From NCBI GenBank assembly GCA_043779285.1, contig JAYWEL010000161.1:1-21698 (forward strand): 21,698 nucleotides of DNA, given 5' to 3'. Of this stretch, positions 13,855 through 21,698 are shown in pieces (position 1 is the first letter of the stretch; every line of letters starts with the position of its first letter). Made by a program: the position numbers and the translations under genes. This stretch comes from MGR-bin208 sp043779285. Its GTDB lineage: Bacteria; Bacteroidota; Bacteroidia; Chitinophagales; Chitinophagaceae. The notes beneath the pieces were generated by a model, which did not search any database, was not told the DNA's origin, and saw only the letters and a list, made by a program, of their open reading frames with translations.

Positions 13855-16214
13855 AATATATTCTTCTATTATTTCATTCGCTGGTCTTTTTTTTAAATGT
13901 ATCGGGCCAGGAGAAAAATATTTCGGTGTATATAAAGTTAGATGATGGTAATCCTATTGAAGGCACTTCAATAACTATTTATGCTGATACAGCTTTTTTA
14001 AACCCAATATATAACAGCATCCTTTCCGGCAATTTATTTATATATCCTTTGCCCGATTCTTTAGAGTGTGTTTATCTGAACATTTCAAATATCGGTTACC
14101 ATGCTTTTCAAAGAAAAGTCTGTCATAACACAGCAAATCAAAATAATCCTGACACCATCACTCTGTATAATAAAATGATAGAGCTCAAAGAAGTCACGGT
14201 TAATAATATTAAAAAAACTAAAATAGGCATCACAGGTAATTTAGCCGAAATAATTCCCGGTAAAGCTTTTCAACAAAAAGGTGGTATGTATGCTACAAAT
14301 ATTATAAGTAATATTCCTGATGTTTTTATTACTAGAAATGAAATTACTATTAGAGGAAGACAAACCCAGCAGATTTATTTACATACAGACAGCAATGCCA
14401 TAGGATTGCGGATTAGCAGAATTAAATTACAGACTATTCAAAGTTCCAATATTGAAAAAATTATTGTTTTTTATGCCGAAGCAGAAATACACGTGTATTT
14501 AAAAAAAATACAACAATCTGGTTATACAATTGAAAACGAATTAAAAGGAATACTTGGCAGAAGGTTTTCTTCGAATAATATTCCAACTTTTACTTTACAT
14601 AAAAAAAACACATCTATCTGGTTTTCCCCCTCCATTGGTTTGTTAAATGAAAGAACAAGTGCTACAGGAGGTTATACGGCTCAAACAGCAAATGCTGTAC
14701 AAGAAAACCTTTATTTAAAAGGAGCTGAAACTTCCAACAATCGACAATTCAACAATTATATAATGATTGAGCAAAAAATAAAACCCAATAACACGGTAGG
14801 CTTACAAATGGATTTTAATGCTTCTGATAACAAATCTTTTGGAGAAACTAGCTCTCTGGCAAAAGAAAGCCACAATGCTGGAACTTCTAATAATACAGGC
14901 TCGTTTAATATCATTTCACCTTCCTTATATTTCAAAAAAGTACTCGATTCGGGTCGTTTTAGTATCTCCTTTAATACAGGATTTACCCAATCCTTACAAA
15001 GAAGGGATTTACAAAGTTTTTTTACCTACGTTGTTAATAATCAGTCAACAGATGGAAAACAATTTTTAATACAAAACAATTTAACAAATGCTATAAATAG
15101 TGAATTAAACATTTCAAAGACACTAGGCCCTGCTACTAAATTAAATTTGAGAGTACTTCAATCTAATATAATGGCAAATAGCAACACTAATTTTTTAGTA
15201 AACCTAATTACTCAAACCCAGCCTGACAGTTCTTTTAGAAATTATTTATCCGAAAAACAGCTGACAGGAATATTAGGTATAAACAGTATATTATTCAAAA
15301 AACTACCGATAGATATAAAACTTAATTCGACTAATTACAAATACACTTTTAAAGACAATGACAACAAAATATTGTTTCAAAACAATTCTTTTATTGTCCT
15401 TCCTTCTTTTAATATCAGTATTCCGGTAACGACAAAGAAGTACATTAGTTTATTTACAAACGCTTCAATGAGGCCAGCTGATATGAGAAACCAGATATTT
15501 AACAACCGTAGCTCTGATGGATTTGTTATTAATGAAAACAACTACTCTTTGAAACCAGCCATTACTTATCAAACGGGAATGAGTTTTTCTCCTGTTAATG
15601 AATTGTTTACCTCTATATACTGGATGAAAACAAATGATAACATTGTTAGTTACCCACTTTTTTCAGGCAACAATTTTGTTGGCAACAGGCTCTTTAATAT
15701 TTCTGCTATAAACCAACTTAGTTTAAGTGTAGCATACTCGCATACGTTTTTTGACAAATTATATATTTCTACAAATTTGAATTCAAATTATAATACGTGG
15801 ATTAATAAAAAAGAAGCTCTGCCCCTTTCCTTTTCATACTTTGCTTATATTTTTAATCATTCACTATACTATTGGGCAAGCAAGAACTGGTCGTTTAATT
15901 ATACTTTTTTACTAAGCTCTCGACAAAACCTATCAGATATAATAATCTTAAATGCCTGGTCGCAATTTGATCTTGGCATTTCAAAAAAGTTTTCAAGTAA
16001 CTGGTCTTTTTTCTTTAATGCTTCCAATATTTTTAATTCCTATTACCCATTGATAACATCAACAGATACAAATATTTTATTTCGTTCAAAAGGAAACTTT
16101 GATATGAGACGTATAGAAATTGGCATTAACTACAGTATTAAAAAAGGATATCAGAAAACAGAAAAAAAGGGGAAAATCATGGACAGATTTAATAACAGGT
16201 TAAAAATTAATTAA
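13851..16214 (+). CDS. TonB-receptor-like outer-membrane beta-barrel protein
   Basis: A 787-residue outer-membrane protein. The order is signal peptide (about 1-19, ending VSGQ), a carboxypeptidase-regulatory-like domain (about 23-107), a plug-like region (about 111-219, opening ELKEVTVNN) and a long barrel (about 230-755) made of alternating short strands with many Asn, Ser and aromatic residues. The last strand RRIEIGINYSIKKG is followed by a basic tail of about 25 residues, as in the outer-membrane beta-barrel family 3 group (PF14905-like). The plug has only one recognisable core, ISNIPDVFITRNEITIRGR, and lacks the usual GGxINI ending. Translation is coupled to DUF1573. Possible roles are import or surface handling of the cassette's peptide, or of an unrelated ligand. 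Confidence 0.78.
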   Translation: MKYILLLFHSLVFFLNVSGQEKNISVYIKLDDGNPIEGTSITIYADTAFLNPIYNSILSGNLFIYPLPDSLECVYLNISNIGYHAFQRKVCHNTANQNNPDTITLYNKMIELKEVTVNNIKKTKIGITGNLAEIIPGKAFQQKGGMYATNIISNIPDVFITRNEITIRGRQTQQIYLHTDSNAIGLRISRIKLQTIQSSNIEKIIVFYAEAEIHVYLKKIQQSGYTIENELKGILGRRFSSNNIPTFTLHKKNTSIWFSPSIGLLNERTSATGGYTAQTANAVQENLYLKGAETSNNRQFNNYIMIEQKIKPNNTVGLQMDFNASDNKSFGETSSLAKESHNAGTSNNTGSFNIISPSLYFKKVLDSGRFSISFNTGFTQSLQRRDLQSFFTYVVNNQSTDGKQFLIQNNLTNAINSELNISKTLGPATKLNLRVLQSNIMANSNTNFLVNLITQTQPDSSFRNYLSEKQLTGILGINSILFKKLPIDIKLNSTNYKYTFKDNDNKILFQNNSFIVLPSFNISIPVTTKKYISLFTNASMRPADMRNQIFNNRSSDGFVINENNYSLKPAITYQTGMSFSPVNELFTSIYWMKTNDNIVSYPLFSGNNFVGNRLFNISAINQLSLSVAYSHTFFDKLYISTNLNSNYNTWINKKEALPLSFSYFAYIFNHSLYYWASKNWSFNYTFLLSSRQNLSDIIILNAWSQFDLGISKKFSSNWSFFFNASNIFNSYYPLITSTDTNILFRSKGNFDMRRIEIGINYSIKKGYQKTEKKGKIMDRFNNRLKIN

Positions 16215-16410
16215 GAGCTCTTAATTCTTCTGTAATTACTTTTTCATTTACAGCAGCATCAAAATCAAAATGGACTGTACAGCCATATATATAAAAAAAT
16301 ATTTTTGATAAATTGGGACAGAACCGGACAATTGGGTTTAAAATAATTAAACCATCAAGAGTTGCCTTTGTTTGTATGATGTGGCAGCCTTGTGTACGGC
16401 CACTACCAAC
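16207..16410 (-). pseudogene. Coding-like minus-strand remnant without a start codon
   Basis: The minus strand is open for 67 codons from just inside a stop near 16411 to TAA at 16207-16209. No ATG, GTG or TTG start is in frame. The C-terminal part reads YGCTVHFDFDAAVNEKV and ends ELRALN, which looks like real protein sequence. It overlaps the last eight bases of the outer-membrane protein gene in a convergent way. It may be the 3' end of a gene broken when the AT-rich cassette arrived, or a chance frame. I recognise no family. Confidence 0.28.
16209..16226. repeat. 18-bp perfect palindrome at the end of the outer-membrane protein gene
   Basis: AATTAAGAGCTCTTAATT reads the same on both strands and includes the outer-membrane protein stop codon (16212-16214). 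It has no loop and no T-run directly behind it. It could be a protein-binding site or a weak termination structure. Confidence 0.5.
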
Positions 16411-16416
16411 TTATTA

Positions 16417-16902
16417 TCATTTTGAATTGATAATAAGTTTTTCCAATACAAAATAAACAGCGGGGCAAAAGCTTGAGTTTTTCAGCGTCAGTTGCTGTCT
16501 TTTAAAAAACACATCTTCATCCGTATAGGGAAACCGATGACAATCGGATGGTCGTTTATCATAAATGCTGCAGAAATTATCGGACCCCAGAAATGGGCAA
16601 GGTTTTGATTGCAATACAAAGTCGCCTTCTTTATCCACTCGCAGGTATGTATCAATAAATTCACTTTCCCGCATCTTCAAATGCTTACTGATACGTTTTA
16701 CGTCGGGTGTTTTAAAACGGGGCGAATAATTTTTACAACAATTTCCACATTGCAGACAATCAATTTGACTAAACGCTTCTTCATGCAGATCTGGTAATTG
16801 TTTCAATACCTTATTCTTATCCGATCTTTCTAAAAAGTTTTTGTAATGCTTTTGTTTCTCTGCTGATTTCTTTTCCCAATTATCCAAAAGTTCTTTTGCC
16901 AT
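16417..16902 (-). CDS. YkgJ-type cysteine-cluster protein (putative Zn/Fe-chelating)
   Basis: A 161-residue cytosolic protein of the YkgJ / UPF0153 family, thought to hold a metal through clustered cysteines. From ATG 16902 the motif CLQCGNCC gives Cys49, Cys52, Cys55 and Cys56; then KPCPFLGSDNFCSIYDKRPSDCHRFPY gives Cys102, Cys111 and Cys121 in two adjoining blocks, and Cys136 lies near the end. The first 45 residues form a charged helix. TTG 16908 could add two residues, but ATG 16902 is the natural start. The target and metal are not known. It is divergent from gcvP across 134 bases. Confidence 0.88.
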   Translation of the reverse strand: MAKELLDNWEKKSAEKQKHYKNFLERSDKNKVLKQLPDLHEEAFSQIDCLQCGNCCKNYSPRFKTPDVKRISKHLKMRESEFIDTYLRVDKEGDFVLQSKPCPFLGSDNFCSIYDKRPSDCHRFPYTDEDVFFKRQQLTLKNSSFCPAVYFVLEKLIINSK

Positions 16903-16965
16903 ATGCAAAGTAACAACCTGTTTTCCACAGTTTACTAAGACCCTGTTTTTCTGCCTTTGCTATCT

Positions 16966-16973
16966 TAACTTTG
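16966..16973 (+). promoter_or_regulatory. Candidate Bacteroidota -7 promoter element for gcvP
   Basis: TAACTTTG matches the Bacteroidota -7 consensus TAnnTTTG exactly and lies 63 bases before the gcvP start. A matching -33 TTG is not present at the expected distance (the nearest sequence is TGTTTT near 16944), so the call rests on one element only. Confidence 0.35.
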
Positions 16974-17036
16974 CTGCACTTTTTCAAACTGAAATTCTGT
17001 ATTAAAAACGGATCAAATTCATAAACCCAGATAAAC

Positions 17037-19928
17037 ATGAACATTTTCGAACAGCAATCGAACGAATTCATTCCCCGCCATATCGGACCCAATGAAAAAG
17101 AAACAGCTGATATGCTGAAACTTATCGGCGTTGAAAGTCTGGAAGAATTAATAAAAAAAACAGTGCCTGCAGGTATCAGAATGGAGCATAGCCTGAACAT
17201 CCCGGCAGCCATGAGCGAAAATGAATACCTGCAACATATTAAAGAAATTTCATTAAAAAATAAAACATACAAAACTTATATCGGGCAAGGATACTATGAT
17301 TGTATTACCCCAAGTGTAATACTCCGGAATATTTTTGAAAACCCGGGTTGGTATACTCAATACACACCTTACCAGGCAGAGATTTCGCAGGGTCGACTGG
17401 AAAGTTTATTGAATTTTCAAACAATGGTTTGCGACCTTACCGGATTGCCATTGGCCAATGCTTCTTTACTGGATGAAGCCACTGCAGCTGCTGAAGCCAT
17501 GGCCATGTTTTTCAGTACACTGAATAAACAGGATCATATTGAGCGGCCAAAGTTTTTTGTAGATCAAGAGATATTTCCACAGACCAAAGATGTATTACAT
17601 ACAAGAGCACTACCAATTGGTATTGAACTTGTTTATGGAGATTACAAAACTATTGTAATTGATGAAACTTATTTTGGTACCATTGTTCAATACCCGAACA
17701 ATAAAGGCTCGATTGAAGACTACCGCAGTTTCATCGACCAGGTACACAGTGCCGGAGCCTATGTTGCAATGGCAACCGATTTGTTAGCATTAACATTATT
17801 AACCCCTCCGGGAGAATTGGGGGCTGATGCGGCTATTGGAACCACACAACGTTTTGGCGTTCCACTGGGTTATGGCGGACCACACGCAGCTTTCTTTGCT
17901 ACCAAAGATGATTTCAAAAGAAATATTCCGGGCCGTATTATTGGTGTAAGTATCGATGCGCAGGGAAACCGGGCTTTGCGGATGGCTCTGCAAACCAGGG
18001 AACAACATATCAAAAGAGAAAAAGCAACTTCAAATATTTGTACTGCACAGGCCTTATTGGCCAATATGGCTGCTATGTATGCCGTTTATCATGGTCCAGA
18101 TGGATTGAAGACAATTGCAAAACGGTTAGCACTACTTACACAAACTGTGGCTGAACAAATTAAACAAAGAGGATTTGAATTGGTTTCTGAAAACTTCTTC
18201 GATACCATTACGGTAAAAGTTGCCGATGCAAAACCAATTATCGAAAAAGCAGAAAGTCAGCAAATTAATTTACGGGTAATAAACAATCAGTTGATTGGAA
18301 TTTCGATTGACGAAACAACTACCACAACAGACCTTTTTGATTTGATCAATTGCTTTGAAAACGAAACCGATCCGGTTGCATTTGATATTCATGAAGAGGC
18401 AACACTAAATCATATACCCACTTCATTGACACGTATATCTGATTTTATGACTAATCCGGTTTTCAATTCACACAAGAGTGAAAGCCAGATGATGCGTTAT
18501 ATAAAAATGTTGGAGAATAAAGATCTTTCATTGAATATGTCCATGATCTCATTAGGCAGTTGCACGATGAAGTTGAATGCCGCTTCGGAGATGATGCCGC
18601 TAAGCTGGTCGCACTGGAGTAAAATGCATCCATTTGTACCATTCAATCAGGCTGTTGGTTATCAGCAGATACTAAAAGAATTATCGCAATATTTAAATGA
18701 GATCACTGCTTTTGATGCCTGCAGTTTACAACCCAATAGTGGTGCACAGGGAGAATATGCTGGTTTATTAACGATCAAAGCTTATCATGAAAGCCGTGGC
18801 GATCATCATCGCAATGTGATGCTGATCCCTATTTCTGCACATGGAACCAATCCGGCATCGGCTGTTATGGCCGGTATGAAAGTAGTAGTGGTGAAAGCTT
18901 TGGAGAATGGATATATTGATGTTGAAGACCTGAAAACAAAAGCTGAACAACATGCAACAAACCTTTCCGGCATCATGATCACCTACCCAAGTACCTATGG
19001 TGTGTATGAAGAAACGGTGAAAGAAATAACAGCCATCGTTCATCAGCATGGCGGACAGGTGTATATGGATGGGGCCAACATGAATGCACAGGTAGGCCTA
19101 ACCGCACCCGGATTGATAGGAGCAGATGTTTGTCACCTGAACCTGCATAAAACATTTGCCATACCACATGGTGGAGGTGGGCCGGGCATGGGCCCGATCT
19201 GTGTTAAAAAGCATCTGGCAGAATTTTTACCAGGGCATGTATTTATCAATGGAGATGCATCTAATAATGGAAGCATAAGTAATGCTGTTTCTGCAGCACC
19301 TTTTGGATCAGCTTCGATATTACTGATCAGTTATGGATATATACGGATGTTGGGTAATGAAGGTGTGAAAAAATCTACCGAGTATGCAATACTAAATGCC
19401 AATTATATGCGGACCCGTTTACAAAACGATTTCCCGATTTTGTATACAAACCATCATGGTGAATCTGCACATGAGTTCATCGTTGACTTAAGGCCTTTTA
19501 AAAAATCGGCGGATATAGAAGCCGAAGATATAGCCAAACGCCTGATTGATTATGGCTTTCATGCACCAACCATGAGTTTCCCGGTTCCTGGTACAATTAT
19601 GATTGAACCAACAGAAAGCGAAGACAAAGCCGAGCTTGACCGTTTCTGTGATGCTCTTTTAAGTATCCGTAAAGAGATAAAAGATATTGAAGATGGTATT
19701 GCTGACAAAAAAGAAAATGCATTGAAAAACGCACCTCATACTCAGTTTATGGTTATCAATTCCGTTTGGGATAAGCCTTATACAAGAGAGTTTGCAGCTT
19801 TTCCATTAGCTTATGTAAAAGCTAACAAATTCTGGCCGGCTGTTGCCCGTGTTAATAATACTTTTGGCGACAGAAACTTAATTTGTACTTGTGAACCAAT
19901 TGAAAGTTATATGGAAACAGAAGCTTAA
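17037..19928 (+). CDS. gcvP: Glycine dehydrogenase (decarboxylating), P-protein of the glycine cleavage system
   Basis: The PLP-dependent P-protein decarboxylates glycine and passes the aminomethyl group to lipoylated GcvH. At 963 residues it is the single-chain form (E. coli GcvP 957), with both halves present. The N-terminus RHIGPNEKETADML is characteristic. YIGQGYYDC, TPYQAEISQGRLESLLNFQT and GADAAIGTTQRFGVPLGYGG lie in the first half. The PLP lysine is Lys705 in LNLHKTFAIPHGGGGPGMGP in the second half. No gcvT or gcvH is adjacent in this window. ATG 17037 fits the family N-terminus. I see no glycine riboswitch in the 134-base upstream region. A strong hairpin terminator follows after 16 bases. 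Confidence 0.97.
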   Translation: MNIFEQQSNEFIPRHIGPNEKETADMLKLIGVESLEELIKKTVPAGIRMEHSLNIPAAMSENEYLQHIKEISLKNKTYKTYIGQGYYDCITPSVILRNIFENPGWYTQYTPYQAEISQGRLESLLNFQTMVCDLTGLPLANASLLDEATAAAEAMAMFFSTLNKQDHIERPKFFVDQEIFPQTKDVLHTRALPIGIELVYGDYKTIVIDETYFGTIVQYPNNKGSIEDYRSFIDQVHSAGAYVAMATDLLALTLLTPPGELGADAAIGTTQRFGVPLGYGGPHAAFFATKDDFKRNIPGRIIGVSIDAQGNRALRMALQTREQHIKREKATSNICTAQALLANMAAMYAVYHGPDGLKTIAKRLALLTQTVAEQIKQRGFELVSENFFDTITVKVADAKPIIEKAESQQINLRVINNQLIGISIDETTTTTDLFDLINCFENETDPVAFDIHEEATLNHIPTSLTRISDFMTNPVFNSHKSESQMMRYIKMLENKDLSLNMSMISLGSCTMKLNAASEMMPLSWSHWSKMHPFVPFNQAVGYQQILKELSQYLNEITAFDACSLQPNSGAQGEYAGLLTIKAYHESRGDHHRNVMLIPISAHGTNPASAVMAGMKVVVVKALENGYIDVEDLKTKAEQHATNLSGIMITYPSTYGVYEETVKEITAIVHQHGGQVYMDGANMNAQVGLTAPGLIGADVCHLNLHKTFAIPHGGGGPGMGPICVKKHLAEFLPGHVFINGDASNNGSISNAVSAAPFGSASILLISYGYIRMLGNEGVKKSTEYAILNANYMRTRLQNDFPILYTNHHGESAHEFIVDLRPFKKSADIEAEDIAKRLIDYGFHAPTMSFPVPGTIMIEPTESEDKAELDRFCDALLSIRKEIKDIEDGIADKKENALKNAPHTQFMVINSVWDKPYTREFAAFPLAYVKANKFWPAVARVNNTFGDRNLICTCEPIESYMETEA

Positions 19929-19944
19929 TTTTTTTTAATAAATG

Positions 19945-19972
19945 AAATGCCCCAATTTATCGGGGCATTTTT
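19945..19972 (+). terminator. Rho-independent terminator of gcvP
   Basis: The arms AAATGCCCC (19945-19953) and GGGGCATTT (19962-19970) are perfect 9-bp complements around an 8-base loop, followed by a T-run (19968-19972). It lies 17 bases after the gcvP stop. The opposite strand has no immediate T-run, so it mainly serves gcvP. Confidence 0.88.
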
Positions 19973-19991
19973 ATGATTAAAAAATTCATCT

Positions 19992-20507
19992 TTATTGTTG
20001 AGATAATAATGCTTTTGCTTCAGCAACCAGACAAGAAACTTTCTGCATTAAAGTTTCTTGATGTTCTTCGGCAAAAAGAACTTCTTTAATTTTTCCGTTA
20101 CTCCCGGTAAATAAGAAAGATTTTACTTTCATCGTACTCAATCTTTGCAGATAGGAATTGGTTTGCTGGTTGTTTCTGAAAATAAAATGAAACAATCCTT
20201 CGCAATTCATCGATCCGGTATTTCTAAAATTGGCTTTCGACCTGGTTCCTTCGAAAACAATGGATAAAGTAGAGCTGTTATCAAAACAAGGTGCGTTAGT
20301 ACTTTTACTTAATGCAACAAAAAAATCAATATCTGTTTTAGTTCCGTCAATAGATAATAAAAAATTATTGATTCCCTTATTAAAGTCCATAAAACCTGTA
20401 GAAACCTTAACCTCTTTTGTATATGGGTCAATTGTTTTTTTAACAACACAATCCTGTGCAATGGAAACTATGGGTAGAATTAAAAGTATACAAAGGAATT
20501 TTTTCAT
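19992..20507 (-). CDS. Exported protein of unknown function
   Basis: A 171-residue protein from ATG 20507 with a classic signal peptide (MKKFLCILLILPIVSIAQ, likely cut after SIA or IAQ). ATG 20516 and 20534 lie upstream in frame but would only lengthen the region before the signal core. The mature part holds four cysteines (in DCVVKK, NAPCFDN, MNCEGLF and VSCLVAE), which could form two disulfides. I recognise no family. It converges on gcvP and follows the DUF4399 gene on the same strand after a 122-base gap. Confidence 0.75.
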   Translation of the reverse strand: MKKFLCILLILPIVSIAQDCVVKKTIDPYTKEVKVSTGFMDFNKGINNFLLSIDGTKTDIDFFVALSKSTNAPCFDNSSTLSIVFEGTRSKANFRNTGSMNCEGLFHFIFRNNQQTNSYLQRLSTMKVKSFLFTGSNGKIKEVLFAEEHQETLMQKVSCLVAEAKALLSQQ

Positions 20508-20544
20508 TGAATTCATAGCATTAAAAATAACCAAAATCTATACA

Positions 20545-20572
20545 AGCTCATTTAACTGAACGTTAAAAAGCT
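20545..20572 (-). other. Interrupted inverted repeat upstream of the exported-protein gene
   Basis: AGCT (20545-20548) and TTTAAC (20551-20556) pair with GTTAAA (20562-20567) and AGCT (20569-20572), around the loop TGAAC. It lies between the DUF4399 stop (20630) and the next start (20507). No T-run follows on the minus strand, so it may be an operator or leader hairpin rather than a terminator. Confidence 0.3.
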
Positions 20573-20629
20573 ATTAGATTCATGTAAAAAATGAGTGTGA
20601 CTGAATTCATTTACCCCGGATATAGTACA

Positions 20630-21139
20630 TTATTTTTTTACTGTCACGGAGATACTTACAGATAGTTTATCGCCATAAGACCGATGCAATGCATCAGCAT
20701 ATTGAAGTCTTAATGTATGCTTTCCCGGCTTAAGAGTCAATTCAGTTTCTTTTTGTGCATTACCAAAATGTAAATGAACAGAATCCTTTGGAACTACTTC
20801 ACCATGAGGAAATGCTGCTGCCTGATCGATCAGTATATGATGATGTCCCGAGGCGGCTTTGATAATTCCATTAGCCGTATCAACACGCATGTTTTCAGTA
20901 GCCATCACAACCAAAAAAGTTGGGCTTACGGTCTGTCCGTCTTTCAAGTTAACAAAAAACACTTTTGCATTTTCCGGGATTTCAGGGACAGGCGTAATTT
21001 TTGTACCGGCTGCCATATTTTGATGATCACCCTGGTTCATTGAATCATTCATTGCATTGGCAGATGATTCATTACCTGCATTATTACAAGCCATTAAAGA
21101 GGCAATAAAAAAAACAGAAACTAGCTTATTAACTAACAT
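20630..21139 (-). CDS. DUF4399 domain lipoprotein
   Basis: A 169-residue exported lipoprotein. From ATG 21139 the signal peptide MLVNKLVSVFFIASLMAC ends in a good lipobox (SLMAC, Cys18); the upstream in-frame ATG 21190 would add 17 residues in front of it. A polar linker rich in Asn, Ser and Met follows (about 19-43). The domain shows VFFVNLKDGQTVSPTFLV, the hallmark SGHHHILID, HLHFGNAQKE and ELTLKPGKHTLRLQYADA, which I recognise as DUF4399. The function of this family is not established; the His cluster hints at metal contact, as inference only. Confidence 0.85.
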   Translation of the reverse strand: MLVNKLVSVFFIASLMACNNAGNESSANAMNDSMNQGDHQNMAAGTKITPVPEIPENAKVFFVNLKDGQTVSPTFLVVMATENMRVDTANGIIKAASGHHHILIDQAAAFPHGEVVPKDSVHLHFGNAQKETELTLKPGKHTLRLQYADALHRSYGDKLSVSISVTVKK

Positions 21140-21275
21140 AAAAATTGATTTAAGAATTGAAATATTGAATAAAAATAGGAATTTAAGCATTTATCAATTA
21201 ACCCCGCCTGATAAGTTTACATTCAATTTATAAAATTGAGCATTAAAACATAATTTCTGAAAAATAAAAAAGGGA

Positions 21276-21416
21276 TTAAGGATTGAGTTGTTTTATAAAA
21301 TCTCTTCCAACTCCTGATTTTAGCCACTTTTCATAACGCACTGCTTCTGATTTGATAAGTTGGACTAATTCATAAATACAAATGGTATTACATACACCCA
21401 ACCGTACTGTAATCAC
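21276..21416 (-). pseudogene. Small coding-like fragment, 46 codons
   Basis: A minus-strand frame from GTG 21416 to TAA 21276-21278. The C-terminal half reads LVQLIKSEAVRYEKWLKSG then VGRDFIKQLNP, protein-like in composition. An ATG at about 21374 begins one frame off and would join this stretch if a single base were missing, so this may be a small gene with a shifted start or the end of a longer decayed gene. I recognise no family. Confidence 0.3.
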
Positions 21417-21605
21417 GTATGATTTGTTTTTTTATCAACGATTTTATTGAGTTAGAAAGTTGGCAAGAATTATCATTATTAATATCCACCTCATTGCTTC
21501 ACCCTTTTGTTACTATGCTAAAACGCTACGCTGAGTATATGCTTTTTCATAACCCCTTAGACAAAATTATTGTCTATCCATTGCTACTACAGAAAGCAAT
21601 ATATA

Positions 21606-21698
21606 CTAACTTGCTTTGATAATTCCGAATTTAAAATTCAATAAAGATTTCATATCGTTTATCCTGTCGTTAAAGCTTTGGAAAAATGTTTCCACCGC
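21606..21698 (-). CDS. C-terminal end of an unknown protein, cut by the window edge
   Basis: The minus strand is open from the window edge to TAG 21606-21608, 30 codons. The residues read AVETFFQSFNDRINDM then KSLLNFKFGIIKAS, balanced and protein-like. The family is not recognised; some insertion-sequence transposases have tails of this general look, but that is a guess. Confidence 0.42.
   Translation of the reverse strand, partial: AVETFFQSFNDRINDMKSLLNFKFGIIKAS

Larger units (their letters stand above)
21191..21698. other. About 500 bases without a complete gene
   Basis: No full gene is supported. The minus strand holds two coding-like fragments (21276-21416 and 21606-21698), described separately. 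Between them is a 7-bp hairpin (TAGACAA 21558-21564 / TTGTCTA 21570-21576, loop of five). The plus-strand frame 21419-21619 is judged spurious. Confidence 0.55.

Noticed and set aside
16909..17036. Possible glycine riboswitch upstream of gcvP
   Set aside because: The 5' region is short and I see no tandem aptamer cores; a covariance-model search would settle it.
21419..21619. Plus-strand frame of 66 codons near the right edge
   Set aside because: Composition is biased to Leu, Ile and Phe, it overlaps the minus-strand edge fragment, and no motif or start signal supports it.
1..21698. CRISPR arrays, tRNA or rRNA genes and complete insertion sequences
   Set aside because: No regularly spaced repeats, no cloverleaf-like or rRNA-like sequence and no complete transposase were seen on reading both strands.

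Overview
The window looks like a chromosome segment of a member of the Bacteroidota, most likely a Chitinophagaceae-like relative. This rests on product types rather than a marker gene: a DUF2911 lipoprotein, a sppA-folK-deoxynucleoside kinase neighbourhood, a single-chain GcvP, a DUF1573 protein and a TonB-receptor-like outer-membrane barrel with a basic tail. One sequence of the Bacteroidota -7 type (TAnnTTTG) lies upstream of gcvP. No rRNA, tRNA, CRISPR array or complete insertion sequence was found.

Layout. Bases 1-2609 (minus) hold nearly all of clpB, with its C-terminal end cut by the window edge and an unusually good Shine-Dalgarno in front. Divergent from it are a secreted serine hydrolase (2731-3798) and queG (from about 3815, no ATG start), closed by a hairpin terminator that overlaps the end of queG and can work in both directions. 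Bases 4799-9027 are a minus-strand block: DUF2911 lipoprotein, a 29-codon unlisted small ORF, a membrane-anchored SRPBCC protein, an ABC-2 permease with no ATPase in view, and the sppA protease. A 17-bp perfect hairpin repeat lies between sppA and the permease. Divergent from sppA run folK, a deoxynucleoside kinase and an MFS exporter on the plus strand.

Bases 11586-16416 look like an accessory insert. Three 60-base lines that I counted by hand each hold 15 G+C, against 23-34 in four lines from the flanks. The insert starts with 337 bases of non-coding DNA carrying two imperfect direct repeats and an (AT)9 run. It then has four plus-strand genes: a 64-aa secreted peptide ending in a CxC-x6-CxC motif, a terminator-like hairpin, a 402-aa exported protein that may be a beta-propeller, a DUF1573 protein, and a 787-aa TonB-receptor-like outer-membrane protein. 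The last two overlap by four bases. This is the best candidate in the window for an undescribed system: a secreted cysteine peptide with dedicated periplasmic and outer-membrane partners. A minus-strand coding-like remnant without a start codon lies at its right edge.

Bases 16417-19928 return to core genes: a YkgJ-type cysteine-cluster protein (minus) and, divergent, gcvP (plus) with a clear terminator. The end holds two minus-strand exported proteins (unknown, and DUF4399 lipoprotein) and a 500-base tail with two coding-like minus-strand fragments, one cut by the window edge.
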